From Leptospira soteropolitanensis (GTDB lineage Bacteria > Spirochaetota > Leptospiria > Leptospirales > Leptospiraceae), in NCBI RefSeq assembly GCF_026151655.1, contig NZ_JAMQPN010000005.1:186001-250000 (forward strand): a stretch of 64,000 nt of DNA, written 5' to 3'. Shown here in pieces: positions 63,976 to 64,000 of this stretch (within the stretch, counting starts at the first letter, position 1; each line of letters starts with the position of its first letter). The translations under genes and the position numbers were made by a program. The notes beneath the pieces were generated by a model. The model had not been told where the DNA came from, did no database searches, and saw only the letters and a list, made by a program, of their open reading frames with translations.

Positions 63976-64000
63976 ATTTTATTTGATCCAGAATCCTTAA

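Noticed and set aside
1..64000. tRNA, rRNA, CRISPR arrays, insertion sequences and prophage genes
   Set aside because: None seen: no transposase, integrase or phage structural gene, and no regular direct-repeat array.

Overview
The window looks like a chromosomal segment of a Leptospira species, probably from the saprophytic side of the genus. Three things point there: a FlaB-type flagellin homologue with the spirochaete signature, a giant spirochaetal coiled-coil protein next to a bacterial histone and map, and many exported lipoproteins with loose spirochaetal lipoboxes. Genus is inference from gene content; species cannot be settled here. No rRNA, tRNA, CRISPR array, IS element or prophage was recognised.

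Layout. 1-2.8 kb: coiled-coil protein (cut by the left edge), histone-fold protein and methionine aminopeptidase in one tight operon. 2.8-6.7 kb: small exported Cys peptide, lone response regulator, thiamine salvage pair thiM-thiE, queG, a thioesterase. 6.7-7.1 kb: decayed OmpA-like remnant. 7.1-11.8 kb: two tandem, collinear repeat lipoproteins likely to fold as beta-propellers. 11.8-20.9 kb: patatin-like lipase, PilZ-like protein, FKBP isomerase, an ABC exporter plus ABC-F operon, purT. 20.9-25.6 kb: copper-resistance operon (His-rich periplasmic protein, copZ, copA) under a textbook CueR promoter with divergent cueR, followed by an AraC/ankyrin pair. 25.6-34 kb: SGNH-type protein, a glycosyltransferase-like membrane protein, STAS protein, and a two-gene signalling unit (PAS kinase and REC-ATPase protein). 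34-42.7 kb: P-type ATPase fused to a PTS EIIA-like domain, SDR, neutral ceramidase, DUF3817 protein and an enlarged LpxR-like deacylase. 42.8-47 kb: MFS/GH2/hydrolase operon. 47-51.2 kb: a 7TM-AraC regulator broken by one in-frame TAG, divergent from an exported DJ-1/PfpI protein; then a chemoreceptor with an extra C-terminal domain. 51.3-54.2 kb: GXWXG protein and a cluster with two very divergent flagellin-like proteins and a lipoprotein. 54.3-64 kb: housekeeping and signalling genes, tag, a MarR regulon with two identical palindromic operators, an Rnk-like protein, a GC-rich repeat-like element and an exported Cys-rich repeat protein.

Most noteworthy: the histone operon, the divergent flagellin-like pair, the EIIA-ATPase fusion, the nonsense-split AraC regulator, the large insertion in LpxR and the twin MarR operators. 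Domain calls are from motif recognition by eye; no database search was run.
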